DNA of 64,000 bases from Lentisphaera profundi (GTDB taxonomy: Bacteria; Verrucomicrobiota; Lentisphaeria; Lentisphaerales; Lentisphaeraceae): contig NZ_CP117812.1 of NCBI RefSeq assembly GCF_028728065.1, positions 1,302,001 to 1,366,000 on the forward strand, read 5' to 3'. Of the stretch, positions 1 to 8,821 are shown in pieces. Positions within the stretch are counted from its first letter, which is position 1. Each line of letters opens with the position of its first letter. Both the position numbers and the translations under genes were made by a program. Under the pieces are notes generated by a model. That model did not search any database. It was not told the DNA's origin and saw nothing but the letters and a program-made list of their open reading frames with translations.

Positions 1-269
1 TTAATAATGTCGTAGGGGACTCGCATGTGGTAAATCTTACCGACACGCGCAGTGTACCAACCATTGTTTTTAAAGTGTTCCGCGAGGTTGGTTCCCATGG
101 AACCTCGGTAGCGACTATGCATAAAAGAAGTACGCGACGGACCGCAGACGACCCCCTGGCAATAGGCGCGGTCAAAGACCAGGCTTTGTTCAGCGAGTTT
201 ATCTATGTTTGGAGTTTTGCAGACTTTATCTCCGTAGGTACCGAGCACACTGGCTTTTAGGTCATCGGC
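1..269. repeat. Recently duplicated sulfatase segment, copy 1
   Basis: By hand alignment bases 1-269 match 9867-10135 with about 14 mismatches and no gaps (about 95% identity). Identity collapses abruptly at the signal-peptide end of the genes. Most differences are silent. This copy continues beyond the left edge. It indicates recent duplication or gene conversion between two sulfatase genes about 9.9 kb apart in the same orientation. Confidence 0.85.
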
Positions 270-359
270 AATGATGAATAAGATATTAGGTTTTTGACTT
301 GCGCTCAATAAGCTACAGAATAAGAAAAAAATCATCTCTATTAATCTTAATTTGTTCAT
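1..359 (-). CDS. Sulfatase, N-terminal part (runs off the window)
   Basis: The first 119 codons of a secreted sulfatase run off the left edge with no stop. An ATG at 359-357 is followed by a signal peptide (about residues 1-21). Next come the metal-binding segment FIIADDLKASVLG (Asp-Asp at about 31-33) and the formylglycine motif C-G-P-S-R starting at Cys72, so it is a Cys-type sulfatase that needs a maturase. The sequence GKIYHM supplies the conserved Lys and His. It is nearly identical to the N-terminus of the sulfatase at 8822-10255 and belongs to the same iduronate-2-sulfatase-like branch. It lies 61 bp downstream of the ThuA-DUF1080 gene and is probably the last visible member of that operon. 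The substrate cannot be told from this fragment. Confidence 0.9.
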   Translation of the reverse strand, partial: MNKLRLIEMIFFLFCSLLSASQKPNILFIIADDLKASVLGTYGDKVCKTPNIDKLAEQSLVFDRAYCQGVVCGPSRTSFMHSRYRGSMGTNLAEHFKNNGWYTARVGKIYHMRVPYDII

Positions 360-420
360 GTCTAGGTGCCTATTAATGGTTATTGTTATCGTGCTTGTAC
401 AAGTCGAGAATTTCTAAAGC

Positions 421-2014
421 TTACAATTGCTTTATCGCAATATTCGCAAATCGTACCTTGGAGCATTCGGACTGTAGTCTGATCGGGCCACTCTGTGAAG
501 CAGGAAAGCCATAGAGCGTTTGTTTTTTTATAAGAATTTTATCCTGTATGATTTTCCCGTTTAATGTGACAGTTAGGGTATTGTTAATACAGGTGATTTC
601 TAGGCTCTGCCATTGACCTGCTTTTTTTGAGGCCTCGACTATGGGTGCTGCTTGTCGGTAAAGCGCTCCATTAGTTCGTTTAGTAGGTTCTAATCCGAAG
701 CTATTGTGAATAGCAATTTCGAAAGAACCGTGAATGTAGACTCCGCTATTACCTTTCCATTCATTTTTGACCCACTCAGGTTCTTCAGGAACGAGGAAAT
801 TCAGGTGTAATTTATAGTTCTCATAGCTCTTGGTGGTCATGATATCACCATAGCCGGGTCGAGCAATCACAGCTGAATTCTCGATTTTCCAACGCGCACC
901 AGTCTTATTATAATCCTCGGCATTAGAAGAGGCCGCACGTGCATCAATACGAATGAGACCAGGTTTTTGATGTGAGGTAATCGTAGTGTTTCCACTGCTT
1001 TAAATCTTGGCCATTAAAAAGAGTCGTCCAGCCCTGTGGCAGGGAATAAGAGGGCGCTTCAGGATATTGAAGCTGAGGAACTAGGTAAGCTTTGGCTTCT
1101 TTCTCAATGCGAATATCTTTGCCTTTGGATAAAACACCACCCTCGGGGACTTCATAAGAGAGCGCCCAAAAGACTGAGTTATAAAAAATATTTTGGGCCC
1201 ATTTGGAATCTTGCGTACCAGCGCGATAACTCATGGGGGTGATCATGGCGCGTCGAGCACCCTTATCCTTGAAAGTCCATACAATCGGTGCCACCGGAGA
1301 ATCAAAACTATCCGAGCCGATGATTTTATCAAAAGCCTTATTTTTCTTTGAGGTACGTTTCTCACGGCTACCATAGGATAAAATTAAGGGCTCTGCACCT
1401 TCGGTTAGGGGAGTTGAAAGATAAGGGCCTTCATGCTCGGCAAACTTTCGATCAACACCCCTTAAAATGGGATGTCCTAAGTACTGAGGATTGACCTGAG
1501 CAACTGTTAAACGATGCTTGTGGGTTTTATAATGACCGCCAAAATGTACAGGAGCAAAAGTTCTGTCTTTCCAAAAGCCATGTGTCGTGGTACGAATTGC
1601 GAGTGCGGGTTTTCCTGAATTAAAATGATCCATAAAAAATTTTAATGATTTGGGCTCCCAGTTGCGAAAACGCATAAAGACAATGAGTAGATCGGCATCT
1701 TTTATTTGTGCCGCACCTTTTAAAATAGTCGGCTTTGGATCATGATCTTTGTCGCCATTAATACCAGGAGCATCATCGTGAATTAAAATGACCTTAAAGC
1801 CAAAATCATCTTCTAGTTTTTTGGCGAAAGGCTTCATGATCTCGCCGGAATTATATTCATCGCCTCCTGTGATAATGGCAATAGTCGCTTTTTTGTCAGA
1901 GCTAGAAGAAGGCGTATTCGCTGAGGCGGCAGAGAGCAAAGGGTAAGAGAGCCACAGTGTGGCGACAAGTATTTGCTGTAAATATTTCCGTGGAGTTCGT
2001 TTATTTAGATTCAT
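421..2014 (-). pseudogene. ThuA-like and DUF1080 two-domain protein, split by a frameshift
   Basis: One gene is read as two frames. From the ATG at 2014, a signal peptide is followed by a ThuA-like (trehalose-utilisation, class I glutamine amidotransferase fold) domain at about residues 40-300. The start of a DUF1080 (3-keto-disaccharide hydrolase/LamG-like) domain follows with LFNGQDLKQW, then a stop at 944. The rest of DUF1080 continues in another frame: GLIRIDARA, then YENYKLHLNF, then GPIRLQSE, ending at 421. Removing one A from the A5 run (T5 on the plus strand, 964-968) restores SKPGLIRIDARA and a single protein of about 530 residues. It overlaps the upstream sulfatase by 14 bp, which suggests translational coupling. 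Homopolymer sequencing error, real inactivation or slippage are all possible. ThuA-DUF1080 proteins are common in PVC glycan loci; the exact reaction here is unknown. Confidence 0.8.
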
Positions 2015-3623
2015 TTTTTGGCTTCTTTTTGCGGTTCGTTTTTGGTTTTTTTAATTGAACATCATATTGGGCTATTAAATCATCAAGCGAAGCTTTGAGC
2101 TGCTTTATCTTAGGCGCGAACTCTGGGTTAGCGTAAAGATTCTGCATTTCACCAGGATCTTTCTTTAAATCAAAGAACTCCCATTCATTTTTATCTTGAA
2201 AGTGAATGAGTTTATAGCGATCAGTGCGAATGCCGTAATGCGAAGCCACACGATGAGCGCCCCTACCATAGTAAGTGTACAAGATTCCCTTGCGCCACTC
2301 CTTGGGAGACTTTCCTTCGAGAATTGCTTTGAATGAGTCGCCCTGAACATCTTTAGGGATCTCTATGCCAGCACAATCTAATAAAGAGGGGGCGTAATCA
2401 ATATTTTGAATCATTTGTTGAACTCGTGATCCTGCTTTGGTTACACCGGGCCACTTGATGATGAAGGGGTTACGCAAGGATTCTTCATACATCCAGCGCT
2501 TGTCGTACCAACCATGCTCACCATTATAAAAGCCTTGGTCCGAGCTATAAATGACGATGGTGTTTTTATCTAAGCCGTTCTCTTTTAGGCAAGCCATTAA
2601 GCGACCAACATTTTCATCAAGGGCTTTGATACAGCGTAGGTAGTCTTTGAGGTAGTGCTGGTACTTCCAGCGGACGAGTTCTTTATCCTTGAGATTCTGT
2701 GAACGGAATTTCTCATTGCGCGGAACGTAGTGGGCATTCCAAGCTTGGCGTTGAGCTGGTGTCATTCGGGTGAATTCATTGATTGTTGAATTGTCTCGTG
2801 ATTGAGTCTTTGGGCTTTCCTTTTCAATCTTACTCAGATTTTCCTCCGTGACCTCAGCCGTTACCTTCAAATCATAGGCAATATTGAGGTGATCTTTTAC
2901 ACTCATGTGCTGACTCTTTAGGGATGAATTACGTCCACCTTCATAATTATCAAAGAGGCTAGCCGGTTCAGGTATTTCCACATCATCAAGATATTTGAAG
3001 TGACGAGGCGCAGGCATCCAGGTTCTATGAGGGGCTTTTTGCCAAGTACAAAGAAAGAAGGGCTTAGTATTATCGCGCTTGTTTTCAAGCCAATCCAAGG
3101 TCATATCGACGATGACGTCGGTGCAATAACCTTCTTTTTGAATTGTTTCTTTACCATCAATCGAGAAATCTGGATTGTAGTACTTACCCTGACCAGGCAA
3201 TACCCATGAGCTATCAAAGCCTGTGGGAGTTGTAGATAGGTGCCATTTACCGTAAACAACAGTCTCATAACCGGCTTTCTGAAAAGCCTTGGGCATGGTC
3301 CATTGCGCGCCATTGAACTTGTGGCCATTACTTAAAAAGCCATTGTGCGAGCTATGCTTTCCGCTTAAGATGGCGGCGCGGCTAGGGCCGCAAATGGAAT
3401 TGCATACAAAGCTATTTTCAAAATACATTCCTTCATTGGCCAAGCGATCGAGGTTTGGCGTTACCTTGTGCTCTTTCAAAAAGGCTTGCATACGCCCTTT
3501 ATGAGTGCCAAGAGTTTGGAGCGAATGATCATCAGAGAAGATAAATAAAATATTAGGTCTTTGCTTCTCGCTGAGGGCTGAAAGACAGGATAGCAAAATA
3601 AACAAGTAAAGAGTAAGTCTCAT
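2001..3623 (-). CDS. Secreted sulfatase (formylglycine type)
   Basis: 540 residues with a signal peptide (1-18). The metal-binding FIFSDDH comes early, and the formylglycine motif C-G-P-S-R starts at Cys78. YGKWHL and APHRTW give further active-site Lys and His, and SSDQGFYNGEHGWYDKRW is the C-terminal metal/sulfate-binding block. Length is normal for family S1. The Lys/Arg-rich tail (KKPKTNRKKKPK) is variable in such proteins. It probably removes sulfate esters from a glycan in the periplasm or outside the cell. It sits between the SGNH esterase (6 bp gap) and the ThuA-DUF1080 gene (14 bp overlap), so it is clearly in an operon. The block resembles that of the 7283-8815 sulfatase more than the iduronate-type copies. 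Sulfatase identity is firm; the substrate is unknown. Confidence 0.93.
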   Translation of the reverse strand: MRLTLYLFILLSCLSALSEKQRPNILFIFSDDHSLQTLGTHKGRMQAFLKEHKVTPNLDRLANEGMYFENSFVCNSICGPSRAAILSGKHSSHNGFLSNGHKFNGAQWTMPKAFQKAGYETVVYGKWHLSTTPTGFDSSWVLPGQGKYYNPDFSIDGKETIQKEGYCTDVIVDMTLDWLENKRDNTKPFFLCTWQKAPHRTWMPAPRHFKYLDDVEIPEPASLFDNYEGGRNSSLKSQHMSVKDHLNIAYDLKVTAEVTEENLSKIEKESPKTQSRDNSTINEFTRMTPAQRQAWNAHYVPRNEKFRSQNLKDKELVRWKYQHYLKDYLRCIKALDENVGRLMACLKENGLDKNTIVIYSSDQGFYNGEHGWYDKRWMYEESLRNPFIIKWPGVTKAGSRVQQMIQNIDYAPSLLDCAGIEIPKDVQGDSFKAILEGKSPKEWRKGILYTYYGRGAHRVASHYGIRTDRYKLIHFQDKNEWEFFDLKKDPGEMQNLYANPEFAPKIKQLKASLDDLIAQYDVQLKKPKTNRKKKPKNESK

Positions 3624-3629
3624 AAAGTG

Positions 3630-5198
3630 TTATTTATTTGGGATCAATGACCATGAGTCTGTACGGAAGGGGGAAGCAGGAAAACCCTCCTTAGAGTAGA
3701 GCTTACACTCAGCGGGGTTATCGGCCCAGGCGTAACGCACCGCAACGGGATTTTTGATAAGCGAGGAACTTACGACAAGACAATCAACTCCCTCTTTATT
3801 GATAATCTCAGCATCTGCCCACACAAATTTTTGATCTTTACCTGCAATGGCAAAAGCTTTGAGTTTTCCACCTTTGGCAAGTAAACCAGAGCCCGTGTAA
3901 TCAAATTGGATAATGATTTTGTTGCCATCTATTTCATAGGACTTCATGAAAGGCGTCGTGGGGGTTTTTTTACCATAAGTCTTGTTGAGAATAGTGGAGG
4001 CCATACGCTTGCCCACGTCTTGCTTATTTCTAGGGTGAATATCCTTAGCTTCGCCCAAGTCAATCATGGTAGATGTAAAAATATCTGGAGTTTTGCCATC
4101 GGCGAGGACATAGCTTTCGCGGATGGCTGGCCAGATATTATCACTTTCCACCGGCTTAGTTTGAGCTTGTTTGAAGTTGGGTAATTGTACAGAATAAAAG
4201 GGGAAATCGATGCCCCAAGCTTGGCGCCAGCTATTCACCATGCGAGCTAATTGGACTCGGTAATGAACAGCATCTCCCATGCTAGTTGCATTATTTTCTC
4301 CTTGGTACCAAATAGCGCCTTTAATGGCAAAAGATGTAAGCGGATGAATCATACCATTATATAAATTGGCGGGGTAGTTTTGATTGAGTTTTGGATCTTG
4401 AGCCAATGAAGGCTTACGTGGGCCGCGTTTCTTCGCTTGTTTAGCTTTCGCGGCCTTGTCTTTCCAACGTTCTAATTGCTTTTCATAATTGGCTTTTGCA
4501 CTTTCTGGCGTGTAGGACGCAGCTTTTTTGTCGAGAGGGATTTTACGCGACTGAGCAATGAGGTCATATTTTTGCACTTCCCATGGAGTCCAAGACTCAA
4601 TATAAGTTCCGCCCCAGTATGAGCCAATCAATCCGATAGGAACATTTAGATCTGTATGGAGATCGCGTCCTGTAAAGTAGCCCACCGCAGAAAATTTCTT
4701 AATAGACTGAGGAGTACAAACTTTCCATTCGCCACCGCAGTCATTTGTTTTTTTGTTAGTGGGATTGCGATCAATGACAAAGGTACGAATACCAGGATAA
4801 TTAGCTTTAGCAATAGCTGGTTTAGAGTTTGTGGTACTCGAAACAGTTACTTGCATATTCGATTGACCGGCACAGAGCCATACATCACCCGAGAGCACAT
4901 CCTTAATTTCGATTTTATTGTTTCCTTCGAGGTATAAGTTATGAGGCCCGCCGGCGTGGGGAGTTTGAAGTTTAACTGACCATTTACCTTCTTTATCAGC
5001 AAGCGTCTTCCCCGCGGCCCCCCAACTAGCCTTCACTGTGACTTTCTCATTCGGATCCGCAGTACCCCATATCGTTGCCTCAGTGTCACGTTGAATTACC
5101 ATATGATTGACAAAGAGTTCAGCGGGTTTTATATCAGCCAAGACAGGTGTAGAGATTATACCTGTAATTAGGGATAATTTATAGAAATGTGATTTCAT
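3630..5198 (-). CDS. Sialate O-acetylesterase-type SGNH hydrolase
   Basis: 522 residues with a signal peptide (about 1-21). The family hallmarks are an N-terminal beta-sandwich (LFVNHMVIQRD, DVLSGDVWLCAGQSNMQ), with the GQSNM nucleophile Ser113, and the conserved block KGAIWYQGENNA. A later DIHPRNKQDVGKRMA carries the conserved Asp-x-x-His. Members remove O-acetyl groups from sialic acids or plant and algal polysaccharides. A Lys-rich insertion (about residues 245-265) is not part of the core fold. It is the first gene of a minus-strand operon with the sulfatase and ThuA-DUF1080 genes, so deacetylation of a sulfated glycan is likely. A TGTTACA box lies about 70 bp upstream of the start. Confidence 0.88.
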   Translation of the reverse strand: MKSHFYKLSLITGIISTPVLADIKPAELFVNHMVIQRDTEATIWGTADPNEKVTVKASWGAAGKTLADKEGKWSVKLQTPHAGGPHNLYLEGNNKIEIKDVLSGDVWLCAGQSNMQVTVSSTTNSKPAIAKANYPGIRTFVIDRNPTNKKTNDCGGEWKVCTPQSIKKFSAVGYFTGRDLHTDLNVPIGLIGSYWGGTYIESWTPWEVQKYDLIAQSRKIPLDKKAASYTPESAKANYEKQLERWKDKAAKAKQAKKRGPRKPSLAQDPKLNQNYPANLYNGMIHPLTSFAIKGAIWYQGENNATSMGDAVHYRVQLARMVNSWRQAWGIDFPFYSVQLPNFKQAQTKPVESDNIWPAIRESYVLADGKTPDIFTSTMIDLGEAKDIHPRNKQDVGKRMASTILNKTYGKKTPTTPFMKSYEIDGNKIIIQFDYTGSGLLAKGGKLKAFAIAGKDQKFVWADAEIINKEGVDCLVVSSSLIKNPVAVRYAWADNPAECKLYSKEGFPASPFRTDSWSLIPNK

Positions 5199-5409
5199 AC
5201 TTATTTCCTTAGTGAATTTATGATTTGCCTCATAAGCTTGCCATAATAGACCATTTGAATGACTTGATGTTACATTTACTTAAACAAATCCTTAGTTTAA
5301 AGCACTTGGTTTCATTAATGAATGGCTTTTGGTATAGCGCAAGAATTTCAACAAATATGAGATGAACTTCTTAGGTGCTTCAAGGGAGTTTAGAGCTGGT
5401 TAAAAAAGC

Positions 5410-6954
5410 TTAATTACTTCTCCCACTTTTTTTGAATTGTTCGAGCTTGGCTTTTAATTCATTGACAAGTTCTGGATGCTCTTGATAGAGGTTGCTTGTT
5501 TCTTTTGGGTCAGAGTCAAGATTGTAGAGTTGAACTGGATCTTTAATGTTTATACCTTTTGGTACTAAGTGCTGGAGTCGTTTGCCTTTATAGTTATTTC
5601 CACCGGAACTAGGATGGTCAAGGTATTTCCAAGGACCTTTGCGAATAGCTAGATCCAAAGAAATAGTTTGGGTGAGCATATATTCTCTGATCCCTGTTTT
5701 TGTACCGAATAAAACAGGTGACATGTCGTGACTATCTTCTGCACTATTTTTCGGTAGCTTATAGTTTACTAGGCTTGCACTGGTGGCCATAATATCGCAA
5801 AGAGATATGAGTTCATTGCTTATAGTAGGTTTAATTTGTTGTGGCCAAGAGATGATGAGTGGTGTGCGGTGACCACCTTCCCATTGATCGCGTTTGAGTC
5901 CACGCCAAGGAGCGGCACCATCGTGTTGATAGCTTGAGCGCATTTTCAATGCTGTGGGTACTTCGGGACCATTATCACTACAGAAAATTATAAGTGTATT
6001 TTCGAGTACATGACAATCTTCCAAAGTCTTGATAAGTTCTCCAACGATGTGGTCCATTTGAAAGATGAAATCGCCATGGGGACCAGCTTGAGTTTTTCCT
6101 TGGAATTGTTTAGCTGGGAAAGAGGGCAGGTGGACGGCCTGCATGGAGTGAAAAAGAAAAAAAGGTTTTTTTGTTTTTGATTCGACGTGATTTTTGATAA
6201 AATTTTGACTTTTTTGCAGAAATACCATGTCGACTTCTTCATGATCAAAGTTATCGGCAATCATGCCGACTCGGCAATCGTGACTATAATCGTGCTTTGG
6301 AAGCTGGCTACGATTCAAGACCTTTGTTGGGGGTAGAGGGATGCTATCATTTTCTATGTAGGCATATAGGTAATCAGTTGTTGGGCAACTCACGGTGCCG
6401 TAGAAATAATCGAAACCACGATTAATGGGACCATCAGGAATAGGACGTGAGTAATCAATCTGCTGGATACCTTTCAGCCTTTGATCGGTAATACGCTTGC
6501 CATTCTTATCGTAAAAAGTCATACCTATATGCCATTTGCCGATACAGGCAGTTGAATAGCCTTTTTCTTTTAGCATTTGCGCTAGAGTTAAACGTTTTTC
6601 CTCTATGAGGCAGGGACCGCCAGCTCCAGTAAATACGCCCTTCATTCCAGTGCGAAACTGCATTCTACCCGTGAGTAGACTATAACGGCTAGGGGTGCAT
6701 ACTGTGGATGGACTATGGGCATCGGTAAAACGCATGCCTTGCTCAGCGAGTTTATTGAGGTTTGGGGTGGGAATGATTGACTTTGAGTTATAACACTGCA
6801 GGTCGCCATAACCCAAATCATCGGCTAAAATTAATACGATATTTGGATTTTCGCTGTTTGCCACAAGCGACTTCGTTAATCCAAAGATTAGAAATACGAC
6901 AATGCTTTGTATATGGAAAGCACTCGTACAATTTTTTTTAAAATTAGTAATCAT
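5410..6954 (-). CDS. Secreted arylsulfatase A-like sulfatase
   Basis: 514 residues. After a hydrophobic leader (about 15-33) come the metal site LILADDLGYGDLQCY, the formylglycine motif C-T-P-S-R at Cys86 with the extended SLLTGR, IGKWHIG, HSMQAVHLP, and the CSDNGPE metal site. The downstream GLKRDQWEGGHRTP is typical of the arylsulfatase A/N-acetylgalactosamine-6-sulfatase branch. That differs from the sulfatases on either side, so the locus covers several linkage types. It stands alone, with 211 bp and 328 bp of noncoding DNA beside it, and is probably a separate transcription unit. Whether the substrate is a galactosamine- or galactose-sulfate cannot be decided by eye. Confidence 0.93.
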   Translation of the reverse strand: MITNFKKNCTSAFHIQSIVVFLIFGLTKSLVANSENPNIVLILADDLGYGDLQCYNSKSIIPTPNLNKLAEQGMRFTDAHSPSTVCTPSRYSLLTGRMQFRTGMKGVFTGAGGPCLIEEKRLTLAQMLKEKGYSTACIGKWHIGMTFYDKNGKRITDQRLKGIQQIDYSRPIPDGPINRGFDYFYGTVSCPTTDYLYAYIENDSIPLPPTKVLNRSQLPKHDYSHDCRVGMIADNFDHEEVDMVFLQKSQNFIKNHVESKTKKPFFLFHSMQAVHLPSFPAKQFQGKTQAGPHGDFIFQMDHIVGELIKTLEDCHVLENTLIIFCSDNGPEVPTALKMRSSYQHDGAAPWRGLKRDQWEGGHRTPLIISWPQQIKPTISNELISLCDIMATSASLVNYKLPKNSAEDSHDMSPVLFGTKTGIREYMLTQTISLDLAIRKGPWKYLDHPSSGGNNYKGKRLQHLVPKGINIKDPVQLYNLDSDPKETSNLYQEHPELVNELKAKLEQFKKSGRSN

Positions 6955-7282
6955 TTTGTTTTTATTAAATCCCAGTAATTAGTGCGAAATGGAGAAGCTA
7001 GTTAGCCTGATTTTTTATTAGATATCATATTTAGTAGGTGCTATCCGCCAAAGATGTAAAAGCTAAACTTACTAAGCTTAGGCGATTTTGTAGTTAGGTG
7101 ATTTCATATTTGAAGTCCATTAAAAGTTAAATGGGCTCAAAATTATTGTATTATGTTTGAGAAAATGATTTGGCCCACATTTTAAATGTTAGACAATGAA
7201 CTTTTTGACTTGTTATAGGAAACTTAAATTTTTTTATGATAAGCTAAACATAATTGATGTCTAAATGCTTAAATTACAGCTC
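6955..7282. other. Intergenic, AT-rich, presumed promoter of the 5410-6954 sulfatase
   Basis: 328 bp without a credible gene on either strand. I see no strong hairpin, repeat or RNA gene. It must hold the terminator of the sulfatase operon that ends at 7283 and the promoter of the sulfatase that starts at 6954. Confidence 0.5.
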
Positions 7283-8815
7283 TTATTTATCCCAATGGGC
7301 GTCAATAATCTTTTGGATTTGTGGGTATTTTTCGTCAGTTTCCTTGAGCTCAATTCGTAAATCTTTTAACTGCGACTTCATTTTGCTGATGATCGATTGA
7401 TATTCAGGATTTGCATACTGATTAACCATTTCGCTTGGATCTGATTTTAAATCATAGAATTCCCAAGCCACAGGAGTGGGTTTTCCTCCGCGTTTTCCGT
7501 TTTTTAGCCCATAAAAAAAGATCAGCTTGTAGCGTTCGGAGCGAATGCCAAAATGTGCGGGAACCGCAAGGCGATGGGCCATATGCATCCAATAGCGGTA
7601 GTAAGTAAATTCACGCCAATTTTCTGGTTTCGCGCTTCCCGTAAAAGCGTCAAAAAAACTTTTTCCTTGCATGTATTCGGGAGGGTTATTGATACCAGCT
7701 AATTGTAACAGAGTAGGGGCGAAATCAGTGTTATTAATGAGCCAATGATTAACGGAGTTCTTTTTGATCAGCTTGGGGTAATAAGCAATAAATGGCATAG
7801 AAAAGGACTCTTCATACATCCAGCGTTTATCAATGAGGTTGTGTTCTCCAAGTAAAAAGCCTTGATCACTCGTGTAGATAATGATGGTATTTTCAATTTC
7901 GCCCGTTTCGGTTAAATAATCAATTAGCCTTTTGATCTTGTCGTCAATACCCTTAACACAACGCAAGTAACGCTTTAGGTAGAGCTGATAAGCTTTGTGG
8001 GTATATTCAGGTTCATTGAGCTCATCGCTGATGCCAAGTTTCTGTGGTAAACCCCAAGTATTGTGACTTTTACTAAGTCCGGAACCTAAGTCTTTACTAC
8101 CGGGGGAAGCCTTGGGCGCTTCAAAAAGATTATTTGGCCTTGGGATATCAATTTCTTCTAAGTAGGAATCGTAACGCTTGGCATTTTCGTACATATCATG
8201 AGGAGCTTTGAAGTGATGCATAAGAAAAAATGCTTGATTAGTTTTTCTTTTGTTTTTCAACCAATCGAGACTGATGTCCGTTATGGCATCACTTGAGTGC
8301 TTATTCGACTTTAAAATATTTTTACCCCAGGGTTTTGGCCCACGAACATAAAAATCGGGATTGTGATAAAGGCCTTGTCCGGGTAAAACGCAGTAAAAAT
8401 CAAAGGCAGCGGGCTCTTTCTTTAAGTGCCACTTGCCAATCATAGCTGTTTGGTAACCTGCTTTTTTCATTACTAGAGGCAGATATTGTTTGTCGGCACT
8501 AATGCTGCCATTGAGGTCAAGTACGCCATTGCTTTGCGGGTATTGACCGGTAATTATACTGGCACGACTCGGGGTGCAGATGGAGTTATTACAAAAAACT
8601 TGGTCAAATCTCATGCCGTTTTTAGCAAGGTAATCAATGTTTGGAGTGGGGTTGAGTTGAGCTAAGCGACTACCATAGGCACCGATAGCTTGCTTGGTAT
8701 GATCATCTGACATGATGAAAAGGATGTTTGGCTTTTGATTTTTTGCCAAGAGATCGCTTGCAATACCGAGGCAGAGAAGAGATAAAACTATATATGGACG
8801 TATTGATTTAAACAT
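7283..8815 (-). CDS. Secreted sulfatase (formylglycine type)
   Basis: 510 residues with a signal peptide (1-24). The motifs are FIMSDDHTKQAIGAYG, C-T-P-S-R at Cys80 followed by ASIITGQ, IGKWHLK, KAPHDMYE, and YTSDQGFLLGEHNLIDKRWMYEE. The arrangement is close to the 2001-3623 protein: same LGEH/KRWMYEES block and same IRSERYKLI end module. They are probably paralogues of one S1 branch. It lies 6 bp downstream of the 8822-10255 sulfatase and is the last gene of that operon. It likely acts in the periplasm on sulfated oligosaccharides. The family is certain; the substrate is not. Confidence 0.93.
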   Translation of the reverse strand: MFKSIRPYIVLSLLCLGIASDLLAKNQKPNILFIMSDDHTKQAIGAYGSRLAQLNPTPNIDYLAKNGMRFDQVFCNNSICTPSRASIITGQYPQSNGVLDLNGSISADKQYLPLVMKKAGYQTAMIGKWHLKKEPAAFDFYCVLPGQGLYHNPDFYVRGPKPWGKNILKSNKHSSDAITDISLDWLKNKRKTNQAFFLMHHFKAPHDMYENAKRYDSYLEEIDIPRPNNLFEAPKASPGSKDLGSGLSKSHNTWGLPQKLGISDELNEPEYTHKAYQLYLKRYLRCVKGIDDKIKRLIDYLTETGEIENTIIIYTSDQGFLLGEHNLIDKRWMYEESFSMPFIAYYPKLIKKNSVNHWLINNTDFAPTLLQLAGINNPPEYMQGKSFFDAFTGSAKPENWREFTYYRYWMHMAHRLAVPAHFGIRSERYKLIFFYGLKNGKRGGKPTPVAWEFYDLKSDPSEMVNQYANPEYQSIISKMKSQLKDLRIELKETDEKYPQIQKIIDAHWDK

Positions 8816-8821
8816 AATTTT

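Noticed and set aside
27-260. Plus-strand open frame with a look-alike at 9851-10048
   Set aside because: The two proteins resemble each other only because both are antisense to the duplicated sulfatase active-site region. No start signal or family supports them.
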